From Stutzerimonas azotifigens DSM 17556 (GTDB lineage: Bacteria > Pseudomonadota > Gammaproteobacteria > Pseudomonadales > Pseudomonadaceae): a stretch of 48,002 nucleotides of DNA. The notes below the pieces were generated by a model, which saw only the letters and a list, made by a program, of their open reading frames with translations, was not told the DNA's origin and ran no database searches. The stretch covers positions 1 through 48,002 of the forward strand of contig NZ_KE384410.1 in assembly GCF_000425625.1 (NCBI RefSeq), in the 5' to 3' direction. Below are positions 26,045 through 34,394 of the stretch, piece by piece. A program made the position numbers and the translations under genes. Each line of letters begins with the position of its first letter. Within the stretch, counting starts at the first letter, position 1.

Positions 26045-26902
26045 TTATCCCCGTGCCGTGAACGGCACGGGCCGGAAGGTCAGCAGTTCCAGCTTCTCGT
26101 CCGGCATCGACTCGATGCCCAGGACGTAGCCGGGCAGCGACTGCCGCGCGACCAGCACGCGCAGGTCGTAGGCGAAGTCCGAGAAGCGCGCCGCGCTGCC
26201 GGACTTGCGGTGCAGATGCCGGAAGTCGAATTGCCAGCCGTGTTCCTGCCGCCCGCCGTGCTTGCGCACCAGGCGATACAGCCAGCGTTCGATGCCACCT
26301 TTCAAGCGGAAATAGGCCGGGTCGATGGTCAACACCAGGGCGGCATCGAGCACGCCGGCATAGAACCAGTCCGGCAGGATCAGCTCGATGCCCAGCGGCG
26401 TGCCGCTGGCGTCGGCCAGCTCGCGCCATTCGTTCACCCACGAAAAGCGGTGCAAGCGCCTCCCGGTGGTTTCGCGGATGGAAGTCGCCACGCTGGTCGA
26501 TTGCAGCCGGTCGAGCGCGGCTTTCAGGCGCTGGTAGTCGTTCAAGGACGTGCCGCGCCCGATGAAGCGCAGGATTTCGTAGGGCGTGGCGTGTATCCAG
26601 CGCGACGGGCGAATGCCTGCGTCGCGCGCCTCCACGATCTGCGAGGCCGCCCAAATCAACACGTCGGCATCCCATATCGTGGCGATGCCGTGCTCGGCCG
26701 TGCCTTCCACGCGGATGGTGATGTTCCCGCTGCGGAAGTCGATCGGCGCCGTGCGCCGCGACTTCGCCAGCGAGAAGAACGGAAAGGCCATCAAGTCCTG
26801 GCTGTCGCGCGGCGCCATGCCGTCGCCCGGCAGCGCGCGGAACAGGTCGAGCTGTTCCCGCTGCTGCGATCGCTGCCCCGACGGCAGCGATGGGCTGGAC
26901 AT
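26045..26902 (-). CDS. repA: RepA replication initiator
   Basis: The product is 285 residues from the ATG at 26902; a GTG at 26914 is an alternative start. The sequence (QDLMAFPFFSLAKSRRTAPI, DADVLIWAASQIVEARDAG, IDPAYFRLKGGIERWLYRLV) matches the replication initiator protein A family (RPA) of broad-host-range plasmids and Tn4371-type ICEs. Two winged-helix-like halves are plausible. Iterons lie just downstream, so RepA probably binds them to allow transient plasmid-like replication after excision. Confidence 0.9.
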   Translation of the reverse strand: MSSPSLPSGQRSQQREQLDLFRALPGDGMAPRDSQDLMAFPFFSLAKSRRTAPIDFRSGNITIRVEGTAEHGIATIWDADVLIWAASQIVEARDAGIRPSRWIHATPYEILRFIGRGTSLNDYQRLKAALDRLQSTSVATSIRETTGRRLHRFSWVNEWRELADASGTPLGIELILPDWFYAGVLDAALVLTIDPAYFRLKGGIERWLYRLVRKHGGRQEHGWQFDFRHLHRKSGSAARFSDFAYDLRVLVARQSLPGYVLGIESMPDEKLELLTFRPVPFTARG

Positions 26903-26928
26903 GACGATGGCCACCGGCGAGCCGACGA

Positions 26929-27213
26929 TCAGCGGCCATCACGGTAGTCGCCCGCGTGACGCTCGGCATATTCCGGGTCGGACGTGGCCTCGTAGCTGCG
27001 CTGGTCGGCCCAGGCATCGAGGTCGGCCACCGCGTACATGACGCGGCGGCCGAACTTGCGGAACTTCGGGCCGCCGCCGATCACGCGCTGTTTCTCCAGC
27101 GTGCGCGGCGACAGACGCAGGTATTCGGCGGCTTCGTCGTTGGTCAGGTAGCGTTGGGGCTGCACGGGCGCAGCGACAGCAGCGGCGGCAGGCCGCAAGG
27201 GAGCGGGTCGCAT
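26929..27213 (-). CDS. AlpA/MerR-like HTH protein
   Basis: The product is 94 residues from the ATG at 27213. After an Ala/Pro-rich lead comes a helix-turn-helix of the AlpA/excisionase type (YLTNDEAAEYLRLSPRTLEK, then GGGPKFRKFGRRVMYAVADL). Such proteins act as excisionase-like directionality factors or regulators. In Tn4371-type ICEs it regularly stands before repA. An ATG at 27270 would add a poorly conserved extension. Confidence 0.85.
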   Translation of the reverse strand: MRPAPLRPAAAAVAAPVQPQRYLTNDEAAEYLRLSPRTLEKQRVIGGGPKFRKFGRRVMYAVADLDAWADQRSYEATSDPEYAERHAGDYRDGR

Positions 27214-27288
27214 GGGATGTACCTCCATCAAGCCCGGCCACACCACGCGGCCGGATAGAGGCACTTTCAAGAAAGCAAGGCTTCCTGC

Positions 27289-28086
27289 TCAGGGACGTTT
27301 TGCAGGGGATGCAGCGCGTCCCTGTGCAACGGGCGGAAGCTGTGCCAGGCGGCGATAGCCGCCGCGCATCAGCGCATCGCCCCGGTGCACCAGTCGCCGC
27401 ACGCGGGCGCGCAAGGCGCTATCGGCGTACCAGTCGGCGGCGACAGCATCGACGCCGAACAGCCCTTCGGCCACGTCGCGCAGGGACGCGCCCGCGAGGG
27501 TGCCGTCGAGCGCCTGGAGCGTGTTCAACTCCAGCAGCGCAGCGGGTGCCGGCCGCGACCGTGCCGTTCCCGCTGGCGCTGCATCGCCAGCGGCGGCCAG
27601 CTTGTCCAGTTCGGCCGCCAGCGCCTGATAGCGTCCGCAGGATGCGGCGCAGGCGCGAATGGCATAGGCGTAAGCCATGCCGTCGGCCAGGCCGGGAGCG
27701 ATCACCAGCCGCAGGCAGCAGCCCAGCCAGCGTGTCAGCAGCACCAGGCGCTTGCCGTCGTGGATCAGGTGCTTCTGGCCGGGAAGGCACCAGAACGCGA
27801 AAGCCACCGCGTCGGGCGGCGGGTCGGCGTCCGGGTAGAGCTGCACTACCGCATCGTGATCGGGGAACCAGGCCGGGTGCGCGTCGCGCGCATCCAGGGC
27901 GGGATCTTCCAGCAGGCGCAGTCCCCAGCGCGCGGCGGCCTCTGGCCGGCGGCGGCGGCGCAGCCAGTCGCGGCGGTAGTCGGGGTGGCGACGCAGGTAT
28001 TCCCACGCCAGCGCGGGGCCGTCGAGGTGCAGCATGTAGAGATACGCGGCGGTCGGATACCAGTGTTCGGCGCTCGGGTCAGCCAT
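27289..28086 (-). CDS. DUF2285 family regulator-like protein
   Basis: The product is 265 residues. The N-terminal 60-70 residues (HWYPTAAYLYMLHLDGPALA, YLRRHPDYRRDW) match the regulator-like domain that often precedes DUF2285, and the C-terminal part is DUF2285. AGGAGG 7 bases before the ATG at 28086 decides this start over the ATG at 28104. The family is found in conjugative elements and is thought to be regulatory. No membrane segment is present. Confidence 0.85.
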   Translation of the reverse strand: MADPSAEHWYPTAAYLYMLHLDGPALAWEYLRRHPDYRRDWLRRRRRPEAAARWGLRLLEDPALDARDAHPAWFPDHDAVVQLYPDADPPPDAVAFAFWCLPGQKHLIHDGKRLVLLTRWLGCCLRLVIAPGLADGMAYAYAIRACAASCGRYQALAAELDKLAAAGDAAPAGTARSRPAPAALLELNTLQALDGTLAGASLRDVAEGLFGVDAVAADWYADSALRARVRRLVHRGDALMRGGYRRLAQLPPVAQGRAASPAKRP

Positions 28087-28421
28087 GACGCAGCCTCCTG
28101 TCATTCAGCAGGAACGTCGCCACGGATTCCGCTGTGCGGGAGCTATCGAGTCGCCATCAAGTCGTCATCGAAATCGGGGTACTCTGTAACTGCGGTGTCA
28201 AGACCGATTGGCTCCAGGGCATTGCGGAAATCGTCTGAATGCGACGGTTGCGCGCCACAAAAATGGTGCGCAGCATGGAGCACCGTGCAGCAGCCCGCGC
28301 CATAGATCATGACTGTTTGCATCAGAAGCGCACCGCTTCGGTGCAAGAGTGCGGATTCAGACCAATCAGGTCTTGGGTAAGACTGAAATAGTCAGAATGC
28401 GCCGTCGTTGGCTGGGACTGC
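28087..28421. other. Gap between DUF2285 and DUF2958 genes
   Basis: This stretch has lower GC than its neighbours. A 59-67 codon frame at 28143-28346 (minus) lacks a clear ribosome-binding site or a known family, so I do not call it. The DUF2285 promoter may lie here, but no convincing hexamers were found. Confidence 0.5.
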
Positions 28422-28772
28422 TCAGTCGGTGATCGAACCGTTTTCCTCGGCCAGCCGCAGGTACTCCGACAGCCGCCGCACGGGCTGGAAGTAGCGATCG
28501 CGCATCACAGGTTGCTTGTGCGGCCCGACGATGGACGCCAGATCGGACAGCTTCACATGGCCCAGGCCGGGCATGCCTATTCCCAGGTCGATCAGCCCCC
28601 ATGCCGTATCGCCATCGGCCGGGTCGAGCGCGGCCAGCAGCCAGGTGGCGTGCGCGTCGGGGGTGAACAGTCGCACCGCCGGCATTGGGTCGATGCTTCG
28701 GCCAGCGGCGCGTGCCGCGCCGACGGCGAGCAGTTGCGCCCGCTGTTCAGCGGTGACGAGCGGCTGGGTCAT
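28422..28772 (-). CDS. DUF2958 family protein
   Basis: The product is 116 residues and matches DUF2958: LVTAEQRAQLLAVGAARAAG, then VRLFTPDAHATWLLAALDPA, WGLIDLGIGMPGLGHVKLSD and a C-terminal YFQPVRRLSEY. The family is small, acidic and common in ICEs and plasmids, with no known biochemical role. The ATG at 28772 begins the conserved domain. The gene lies alone between two gaps. Confidence 0.88.
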   Translation of the reverse strand: MTQPLVTAEQRAQLLAVGAARAAGRSIDPMPAVRLFTPDAHATWLLAALDPADGDTAWGLIDLGIGMPGLGHVKLSDLASIVGPHKQPVMRDRYFQPVRRLSEYLRLAEENGSITD

Positions 28773-29090
28773 GGCCCGAATCCCCACGCATCCGAGGATG
28801 CACGGATACGATTTTCCACCGAAGCGCGGAACCGCCGAAGCGGATGCGTGCTTTGGCGGGAAAGCACGAAGGCGCAAGCCATCGAATCCGTACATGCACG
28901 GAAACGCGGAAGCGGAATTGCGCAGGCCAGGAAAGACACAGATGCGGTTCCCAGATTCTGTCGGAATCCGCCCATGCGGATTTCTGCAAAGGCACGAATA
29001 CGGAAATCAACGACACCAAATGCGCACTATAGTTTGTAGCCCTATAGTGCGCAATCGGCTGTCATCTTGGTTTTCTAAGGAAAACCATAG
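28773..29090. other. Regulatory gap with short repeats before the XRE gene
   Basis: This gene-free stretch separates divergent DUF2958 and XRE genes. It contains three loosely similar words of the type GCACGRAWACG (28800-28810, 28896-28906, 28992-29002), spaced 96 bases apart each time, and a perfect 12-base inverted repeat at 29021-29053. Promoters for both genes must lie here. I do not see a small gene. Confidence 0.6.
29021..29053. promoter_or_regulatory. Operator-like 12-base dyad before the XRE gene
   Basis: Perfect arms TGCGCACTATAG (29021-29032) and CTATAGTGCGCA (29042-29053) flank a 9-base spacer, 37 bases upstream of the XRE start codon. TATAGT inside the left arm and the CTATAG core could form -10 elements, so a dimeric repressor bound here would cover the promoter. 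The XRE protein itself is the obvious candidate. Confidence 0.7.
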
Positions 29091-29384
29091 GTGGCGGCGA
29101 AAGACTCATTGGCGACAGCAATACGGACGGTCAGGAAAGCGCGCGGCTTGAGCCAGGAAGCGTTCTCCGACGTGTCCAGCCGTACCTACCTGAGTTTGCT
29201 GGAGCGCGACCTGAAGAGCCCGACCATGCACAAGCTGACCGAGCTGTGCGAGGTCATGGACGTGCATCCGCTCACGTTGCTGACGCTGGCCTATGCCGGC
29301 GACAGCACGCGCAGGGCCGATCAGCTTCTGGCGCAGGTGCGCCAGGAGCTGGAGGCGGTGTTGAAGGAACGCGACACGCCGTAG
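29091..29384 (+). CDS. XRE-family HTH regulator
   Basis: The product is 97 residues. Residues 7-62 form a lambda-repressor-type HTH (LATAIRTVRKARGLSQEAFS, SRTYLSLLERDLKSP). The start is GTG at 29091, with AAGG about 11 bases upstream. It is the only backbone gene of this block on the plus strand, preceded by a strong 12-base dyad. It is probably a repressor controlling itself and possibly excision or transfer genes. Confidence 0.9.
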   Translation: MAAKDSLATAIRTVRKARGLSQEAFSDVSSRTYLSLLERDLKSPTMHKLTELCEVMDVHPLTLLTLAYAGDSTRRADQLLAQVRQELEAVLKERDTP

Positions 29385-29416
29385 GCGCGTGCGTGACGTG
29401 CTGCGCCAGCAGCACG

Positions 29417-29442
29417 GCGCCCCGCCGCAATGGACGGGGCGC
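29417..29442. terminator. Stem-loop between convergent XRE and DUF736 genes
   Basis: Arms GCGCCCCG (29417-29424) and CGGGGCGC (29435-29442) form a GC-rich stem with a 10-base loop, between the stop codons of two convergent genes. There is no T-run on either strand, so termination strength is uncertain. Confidence 0.45.
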
Positions 29443-29454
29443 GGTGGGCGGCCG

Positions 29455-29769
29455 TCAGGCTGCCTTGGGCTTGCTGCGCGACCAGATCAGGTCGTGCGTG
29501 CCGTCCTCGTTCTCGATCAGGCGGGCATAGACCGTCGCCGGGAACGAAGGGTCGTCGATGCTCACGGACAGGTACTCGCGCCCGGCCTCACTGGTCTTCT
29601 TCCACGCCGCGCCGATCTCGTGGCCGGCCGCCTGAAGGTGGAAGTCGGGGGCGTTCTCGCTGTCGCCCTTGTCGTTGGGAACCAGCTTGACCTTGACGTT
29701 CAGGGTCAGGGTGCGGAGCTGGCCGGTGAAGCCGTCTTTCTCTGCGGTGAAGGTGCCGATGTTAGCCAT
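29455..29769 (-). CDS. DUF736 family protein
   Basis: The product is 104 residues starting [20 protein letters not shown], which is the DUF736 signature. The protein is beta-rich, soluble and found throughout proteobacterial plasmids and ICEs, with no proven function. GGAGAAAC lies upstream of the ATG at 29769. A long structured gap precedes it. Confidence 0.9.
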   Translation of the reverse strand: MANIGTFTAEKDGFTGQLRTLTLNVKVKLVPNDKGDSENAPDFHLQAAGHEIGAAWKKTSEAGREYLSVSIDDPSFPATVYARLIENEDGTHDLIWSRSKPKAA

Positions 29770-30392
29770 GATGTTTCTCCTTTCGGGTTGAACAAGGTCG
29801 CGCCAGTGCGTCCTTGTTGTGATCCGGCCGGCGGGGGATGGGCTGGCCGCACCGCGCAGCGGTCGCAACACCGTGGAGAACCTGGAAGCGAAAAGAATTT
29901 GCCGCGCGAGGAAGCCGCGCAGCGGCGGGGAAATTGTTTTCGCTGGAAGGTTGCGGCCATGAAGCCCAAGGCGTAGCCGTTCCCTCGCCAGGATTCACGA
30001 CAAGCCAAGGACGCACGGGCCGCCCGCCCCCGAAAGGAGACATGGCCGACTCGGCATCCCCGCGTGACGGCTGCACCGGCTTGCGCCCTGACGCGAACCA
30101 GGTCAAAGCCCCGACGACAAGGCCAGAGCGCCCCTGCCGCAGCGCGCGACCACATGCTTGAGGCGTGGTGTGGATGCTCCATAGCGAGGCCGGGTGGCGT
30201 GTCGGTGAATCGCCCTTCGTGACGTACAGGCGCGAATCGCCAGCGTCGGGGACGGCACGCTATCGCACAACCTGCCGCAGCAAGCCGGGGCGTAGCCCTA
30301 CAAGCCCCGCCCATTGCGGCGGGGCGCCATCGAAACCTTGCCCGCGCCAGCGGGCACCGATGGACGTGTCGCGTGCAAGGCACTTGCACGTC

Positions 30393-30430
30393 CGCCCCGT
30401 TGCCGCCTGGACGAAGGCGGCAACGGGGCG
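30393..30430. other. 15-base perfect hairpin
   Basis: Arms CGCCCCGTTGCCGCC (30393-30407) and GGCGGCAACGGGGCG (30416-30430) enclose an 8-base loop. On the plus strand ATTTTG follows, so it could terminate a plus-strand transcript, although no plus-strand gene is recognised directly upstream. It is the strongest stem in the region. Confidence 0.7.
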
Positions 30431-30487
30431 ATTTTGACTTCGACGTTGGAACCGGGCGCGGCCACCGACGCCCCGGATTTTTGACCA

Positions 30488-30518
30488 CCGGCCCCAAGGC
30501 GGAACGGCTTGGGGCCGG
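30488..30518. other. Stem-loop after the ParB operon
   Basis: Arms CCGGCCCCAAG (30488-30498) and CTTGGGGCCGG (30508-30518) enclose a 9-base loop 10 bases past the stop of the small gene at 30528-30737. No T-run follows on the minus strand, but position suggests an mRNA 3' end. Confidence 0.5.
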
Positions 30519-30527
30519 TGCTGCTCG

Positions 30528-30737
30528 TTATTCCTTGGTTTCGACAATCCACCACGCGGCACGCGGCAAGGTGTGGCCGGTAATGGGATGTAGGTCGGTC
30601 AGGTCGGCGCGGGCCGTCCAGCCACGCGGCGGACGGTAGCCGCGCACGTCGCCATCGCCGTGCCAGCGGCGGGCGCGTACCGTACCGGGGGCATAGATCG
30701 CCGCCATGCGCGGGCGGTCCGTGGTGTTGCGGCTCAT
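30528..30737 (-). CDS. Small conserved-type hypothetical protein
   Basis: The product is 69 residues (MSRNTTDRPRMAAIYAPGTV...), basic and Trp/Arg-rich, without a signal peptide or membrane segment. I do not recognise the family. It stands 61 bases after parB in the same direction with its own AGGA-type site, so it is probably the third gene of the DUF932-parB operon. The open frame extends upstream into parB, but this ATG follows the parB stop. Confidence 0.6.
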   Translation of the reverse strand: MSRNTTDRPRMAAIYAPGTVRARRWHGDGDVRGYRPPRGWTARADLTDLHPITGHTLPRAAWWIVETKE

Positions 30738-30798
30738 GATAGGAATCCTTGGCGTGAAGCGCCCCGGCCGGAACCGGGGCGCTATCTGCGGTGCAGGA

Positions 30799-32862
30799 TC
30801 ACGCGGCCAGTGCCTCGGCCTGCGGCAGCTCATCCGCCACGGCGGCGACTTCCTCCGGCGCTTCGGCGCCCGCATCCACTGCCACGGCCTGCGCGTCCTG
30901 TTGCGGGCTTTCGGTGCGGAAGATGGCGGGCATCCAGCCCGTACCATCGGCCAGCCGTTCCGCTTCGCTGGCAATGTCGGCCTTCTTCAACTTCGCCAGC
31001 CGTGCAGCGTGCGACGGTGCGAACTCGCCCACGGCTTCCAGAATCGCGGCCTTCGGCACATGCTGGAAATACCCGTCTGCGGTGGGCTGCCACCATGCGG
31101 CCATGTCCAGCCCCACAGCCTGCGCCAGTTCCGCGCCCGGCTGGTGCGCAGTGGCGCGAGGCGTCACCACGTCCACGGTCGCCGCTACGCATACCGCCAG
31201 CAGCCGCACCAGTTCGCCTTGCTCCATCGCCAGCAGCGCGACGAACAGTTCGGCGCTGTCCTGCGGCAGCGCTTCGCCCGCGACCTGCTGCAACTCGCGC
31301 TGGGCGACGGCGGCGGGCGACTCGGGCCAGTCGGGGGCCATGCCTTCCAGCCGGTCTTGCACTTTCAGGCTCACGCCCAGCGGCAAGTCGTGGCCGTAGT
31401 GGTTGTCCTGCAAGACGCTCTGCACCATGCCATGCACCAGCGCGGCCAGCGCGACTTGCGGATGCCGGGCGACTTCGATTTGCAGCGCGGCGGTGCGGTG
31501 CGCGCTCAACCGCTGCGCCAGCCGGTCGGACAGGCTCGCGGCCTTGGGCTGCTCGGTGTCCTCGCCTTCGTCGTCGTTCCCGGCCTCGCCTTCCGCGCTG
31601 CCGAAACCCTGCCGCAAGCGTTCCAGCGTGCGCAGCGCCTTGGCTTCTGCCTCGCGCAGCAGCCCGCGATGAATCACGGCTTCGCCGCTGCGGTCGAGGG
31701 TGACGATGGCGCCGGCCACGGCGCGCACATCCGGGGCGTAGCCCTGCAAGGCTTCCTCCACGGCTTGCAGTTCCCCGGCAACCTGTTCGCGGCGCGGTTC
31801 CAGCGCTTCGGTCTTGTCCTCGTCCTCGGCGTCGTAGGCTTCTTCCAGTTCGGTGTCGATCTTGTCGAGGCGGGTTTGCAGCGAGGCGATGCGGCGGGCT
31901 TCGCGGGCGCTCGGTTCGCGGCGCTGGCGCGGTGCGTTCTGGAACGCCTGCCGCTCGGCGTAGCTCATGTGCGGCACGGCTTCGACCCACGCCCAACCCT
32001 CGGCGCGCACGTCCCCAGCCAGCGCATCCAGCTTGCCGCGCACCAGCGTTTCCAGCAGCGTGGCGTCGGTCAGGTAGGTTCCGGCATCGCCTTCCGCGAA
32101 CAGGTCGCGGCGGATGCCGCCGCCCGCCGCCGTGTAGGCGTCCAGCCCGGCGAAGCGCACCAGCGGATGCGTGGCGTCGATTTCGCGTTCGGTCAGGCGT
32201 TCGCGCAGCGCGGACGCGCCACGCTGCCATTCTGGCGCACCGTAGAACGCGCTTTCCTGCGCGGCGTGGTCGTCGGTGATGGTCAGGGCCATCAACTGTT
32301 CCAGGGTGACGGCTCCGGCGCGGTAGTCGGCCAGCAGGCGCGGCGAGACGTTGGCGAGTTTGAGACGGCGCTGCACCACCAGCGGGGTCACGCCGAAGTC
32401 GGCGGCAATGTCTTCGATGGGGCGGCCTTCCTTGACCAGTGCGGCGAACGCCTCGAACTGGTCGGCCGGGTGCATCTGCTCGCGCAGCAGGTTTTCCGCG
32501 AGGCTGACGGTACGGGCCGAAGCATCGGGCACCAGCAGGCACGCCACTTCGTAGTCGGCAGGGATGCGCTTCTTCTTCGCCAGCAGCTTCAACGCGGTCA
32601 GTCGGCGGTCGCCGGCCACCACTTCGTACTGCTCGCCATCGGCGGCGAGGATGACGACGAGATTTTGCAGCAGGCCGATGCGGGCGATGCTCGCGGCCAG
32701 TTCGGGAATGGACAGGCGCGGGGTCTTGCGTGCGTTGCGCTTGGAGCGGCGCGGCAGCAACTGCGAGAGTGGAACCAAAATCAGGTTCTTGCTCGGGTCG
32801 GCCACTTCCAGCGGCGCGGCAGTTTCGATGGCGCGGGTTTCGGTTTGGGTAACGGCGTTCAT
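30799..32862 (-). CDS. parB: Large ParB/RepB/Spo0J-type protein
   Basis: The product is 687 residues. The ParB nuclease/CTPase-like domain (about 28-130) carries VVAGDRRL (81-88) and the ENLLREQ box (123-129). The HTH follows at about 150-172 (IAADFGVTPLVVQRRLKLAN). The remaining 500 residues form a long helical, Glu/Ala-rich extension typical of ICE and plasmid ParB proteins of this type. It probably works with ParA or in DNA regulation of the element. The gene follows DUF932 by 79 bases. Confidence 0.93.
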   Translation of the reverse strand: MNAVTQTETRAIETAAPLEVADPSKNLILVPLSQLLPRRSKRNARKTPRLSIPELAASIARIGLLQNLVVILAADGEQYEVVAGDRRLTALKLLAKKKRIPADYEVACLLVPDASARTVSLAENLLREQMHPADQFEAFAALVKEGRPIEDIAADFGVTPLVVQRRLKLANVSPRLLADYRAGAVTLEQLMALTITDDHAAQESAFYGAPEWQRGASALRERLTEREIDATHPLVRFAGLDAYTAAGGGIRRDLFAEGDAGTYLTDATLLETLVRGKLDALAGDVRAEGWAWVEAVPHMSYAERQAFQNAPRQRREPSAREARRIASLQTRLDKIDTELEEAYDAEDEDKTEALEPRREQVAGELQAVEEALQGYAPDVRAVAGAIVTLDRSGEAVIHRGLLREAEAKALRTLERLRQGFGSAEGEAGNDDEGEDTEQPKAASLSDRLAQRLSAHRTAALQIEVARHPQVALAALVHGMVQSVLQDNHYGHDLPLGVSLKVQDRLEGMAPDWPESPAAVAQRELQQVAGEALPQDSAELFVALLAMEQGELVRLLAVCVAATVDVVTPRATAHQPGAELAQAVGLDMAAWWQPTADGYFQHVPKAAILEAVGEFAPSHAARLAKLKKADIASEAERLADGTGWMPAIFRTESPQQDAQAVAVDAGAEAPEEVAAVADELPQAEALAA

Positions 32863-32941
32863 GGTGATAACTCCTTGCGGTTAGGGATGCAGCAGCGAGA
32901 GAAGCGGCAAGGGCTGCTGCCTGCCCCTGCCGCGTGGGGGT

Positions 32942-33769
32942 TCAGGCTTTCAACTGGCGCATGCCATCGGCCAGCAGCCAAAGCGCACGGTTGAGGCGGA
33001 TGTTCTGGTCGATGCCCTGTACCGGGCGGGTTTGCTGGCGGCGTCCGTTGGCGCTGCGCCCGCGCAGGCCGCCTTGGGTCAGGTTCTCTTGCGTGCGGTT
33101 GAACACGCTCCACAAGTCCGGGCGGCGGTCATCAAAGCGGCGCGGCATCAGGATTTGCGATTCCGTGATGGGCGCGGGCTTGTCGGGGTCGTCGTACTTG
33201 AGGGCCAGCGCGGCGCGGGCGAACACTTCGGATTCGCCATCGTTCAAGGTGATGGCGCGCATGGAATCGCGGGATTCCTGCACGCGGTCGAAGCCGCGCA
33301 AGACTTCGTAAGCGCCTTCGATGACGGAACCGGCCACGTCGCCTTTGTGGGGCACGCGCACGTCCGCCACCGTGTCGCCGCAGACAAGGCCATTGCTGCA
33401 CACGAACCGGAACATTCCGGCCAGCATCTGATAGCTGCTCGTGCCGTCATGCGAGTTCAGCAGCACGATTTCGTTAGCCTCCGCGCCGTTGATCTGGCTG
33501 GCGTGGCGCAGGCGCAGCATGTGTTTGGTGTAGTCGCGGCGGTCGTCGTGGCGCACGCGGGTTTGCGCTGCCATGAAGGGTTCAAACCCTTCCTTGCGTA
33601 GTTCCGCCAGCACGGCGGCGGTGGGGATATAGGCGTACCGTTCGGAACGGCTTTCGTGCGGCGCGTCCGCGAAGATGGACGGGGCCACACGGCGGATTTG
33701 GTCATCGGACAGCGGGTAATCGCTGCGCAGCGACGGGGAACGGGAAGCGAATCGGGATGCGAGTTGCAT
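32942..33769 (-). CDS. DUF932 family protein
   Basis: The product is 275 residues and matches DUF932, with the hallmark ...SYQMLAGMFRFVCSNGLVCG and RLRHASQINGAEANEIVLLN. The family is widespread in mobile elements and phages, often with ParB-like genes. AGGAG 8 bases before the ATG at 33769 supports this start. It probably begins the DUF932-parB operon. Its molecular role is unknown. Confidence 0.9.
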   Translation of the reverse strand: MQLASRFASRSPSLRSDYPLSDDQIRRVAPSIFADAPHESRSERYAYIPTAAVLAELRKEGFEPFMAAQTRVRHDDRRDYTKHMLRLRHASQINGAEANEIVLLNSHDGTSSYQMLAGMFRFVCSNGLVCGDTVADVRVPHKGDVAGSVIEGAYEVLRGFDRVQESRDSMRAITLNDGESEVFARAALALKYDDPDKPAPITESQILMPRRFDDRRPDLWSVFNRTQENLTQGGLRGRSANGRRQQTRPVQGIDQNIRLNRALWLLADGMRQLKA

Positions 33770-34394
33770 TGCATTTCTCCTGACGAAAAGGGTTTGCTGT
33801 TCAAACCGCACACCGGATTCCTAGATTCGGAGCCCAGCCTTTCGGCTGTTCGGTGCGGTCGGCACGAGGAACCCGGTTGGCCCTGTTGCCACCGTCTTTC
33901 CTGAGTTCATCGCCCGCGGCCAAAGGAGCGCGCGGACGGGGGCCGTCAAGGAGACAAGCGCAGGGTTGGTGCGGCCCGCAGGCGCAGCCGAGGACACGGC
34001 CCTGCGCGCCTTGACGGCACACGGGAGCGGGCTACGGTCGCGGGTAAGGTGATGAAGTCAGGGGAGACGGCTGGACAAGGCAACGGCCATCCCTTTGTGC
34101 TGACCGCACGCAAGCGAAGCGCGCAGGCCCGAAGCTGGAAGCCGGGCCGGAGGCGTCAGGGATGTGGAAGGCTGGCGAATGCCAGTCCCGTCAGGGATGA
34201 GCGAATAGCGAACCTGGAGCAGCGCGGTCCGCGAAGCGGAGACGCAGGCGCACACTTTCAGCTATCATTTGTAAGGAAATTTACAAGAAAGTATTTCAAG
34301 CCAGCGATTAATTACGACTTCAGTTAAATAACTATCGCAATCCTCAATTCGAGATTTGCTTCATCGAAGCACCAACGACAAATGGAGATAAGTC
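33770..34394. other. Gap between DUF932 and the TIR operon, backbone-cargo border
   Basis: No gene is supported here; frames at 33801-34022 and 34049-34327 look accidental. A large dyad occupies 33943-34017 (arms CCGTCAAGG and GCGCAGGG with their complements). Composition drops sharply in GC from about 34255, where backbone gives way to cargo. The AT-rich 34260-34394 stretch has a TTGTAA/TTACAA dyad (34269-34286) and should contain the TIR-operon promoter, but I could not fix its hexamers. Confidence 0.6.

Larger units (their letters stand above)
29770..30527. other. Gene-free structured region upstream of DUF736
   Basis: About 760 bases lack a credible gene. The following inverted repeats are visible: 29888-29943 (imperfect, 14 of 16 pairs, GCGAAAAGAATTTGCC facing GGGGAAATTGTTTTCGC), 30304-30325 (GCCCCGCC), 30339-30356 (TGCCCGC), 30372-30390 (CGTGCAAG), 30393-30430 (15-base perfect arms) and 30488-30518 (11-base perfect arms). 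This is far denser than elsewhere in the window. It could hold a structured RNA, a long leader for the DUF736 gene, or sites for partition proteins. Confidence 0.6.

Noticed and set aside
28143..28346. Small minus-strand frame between DUF2285 and DUF2958
   Set aside because: It has no good ribosome-binding site and no recognisable family; its composition is ordinary. It could be real, but I cannot support it.
33801..34327. Two short frames upstream of the TIR operon
   Set aside because: Their products are Arg/Gly/Pro-rich without family resemblance, and they cross a large inverted repeat and the GC border of the cargo.
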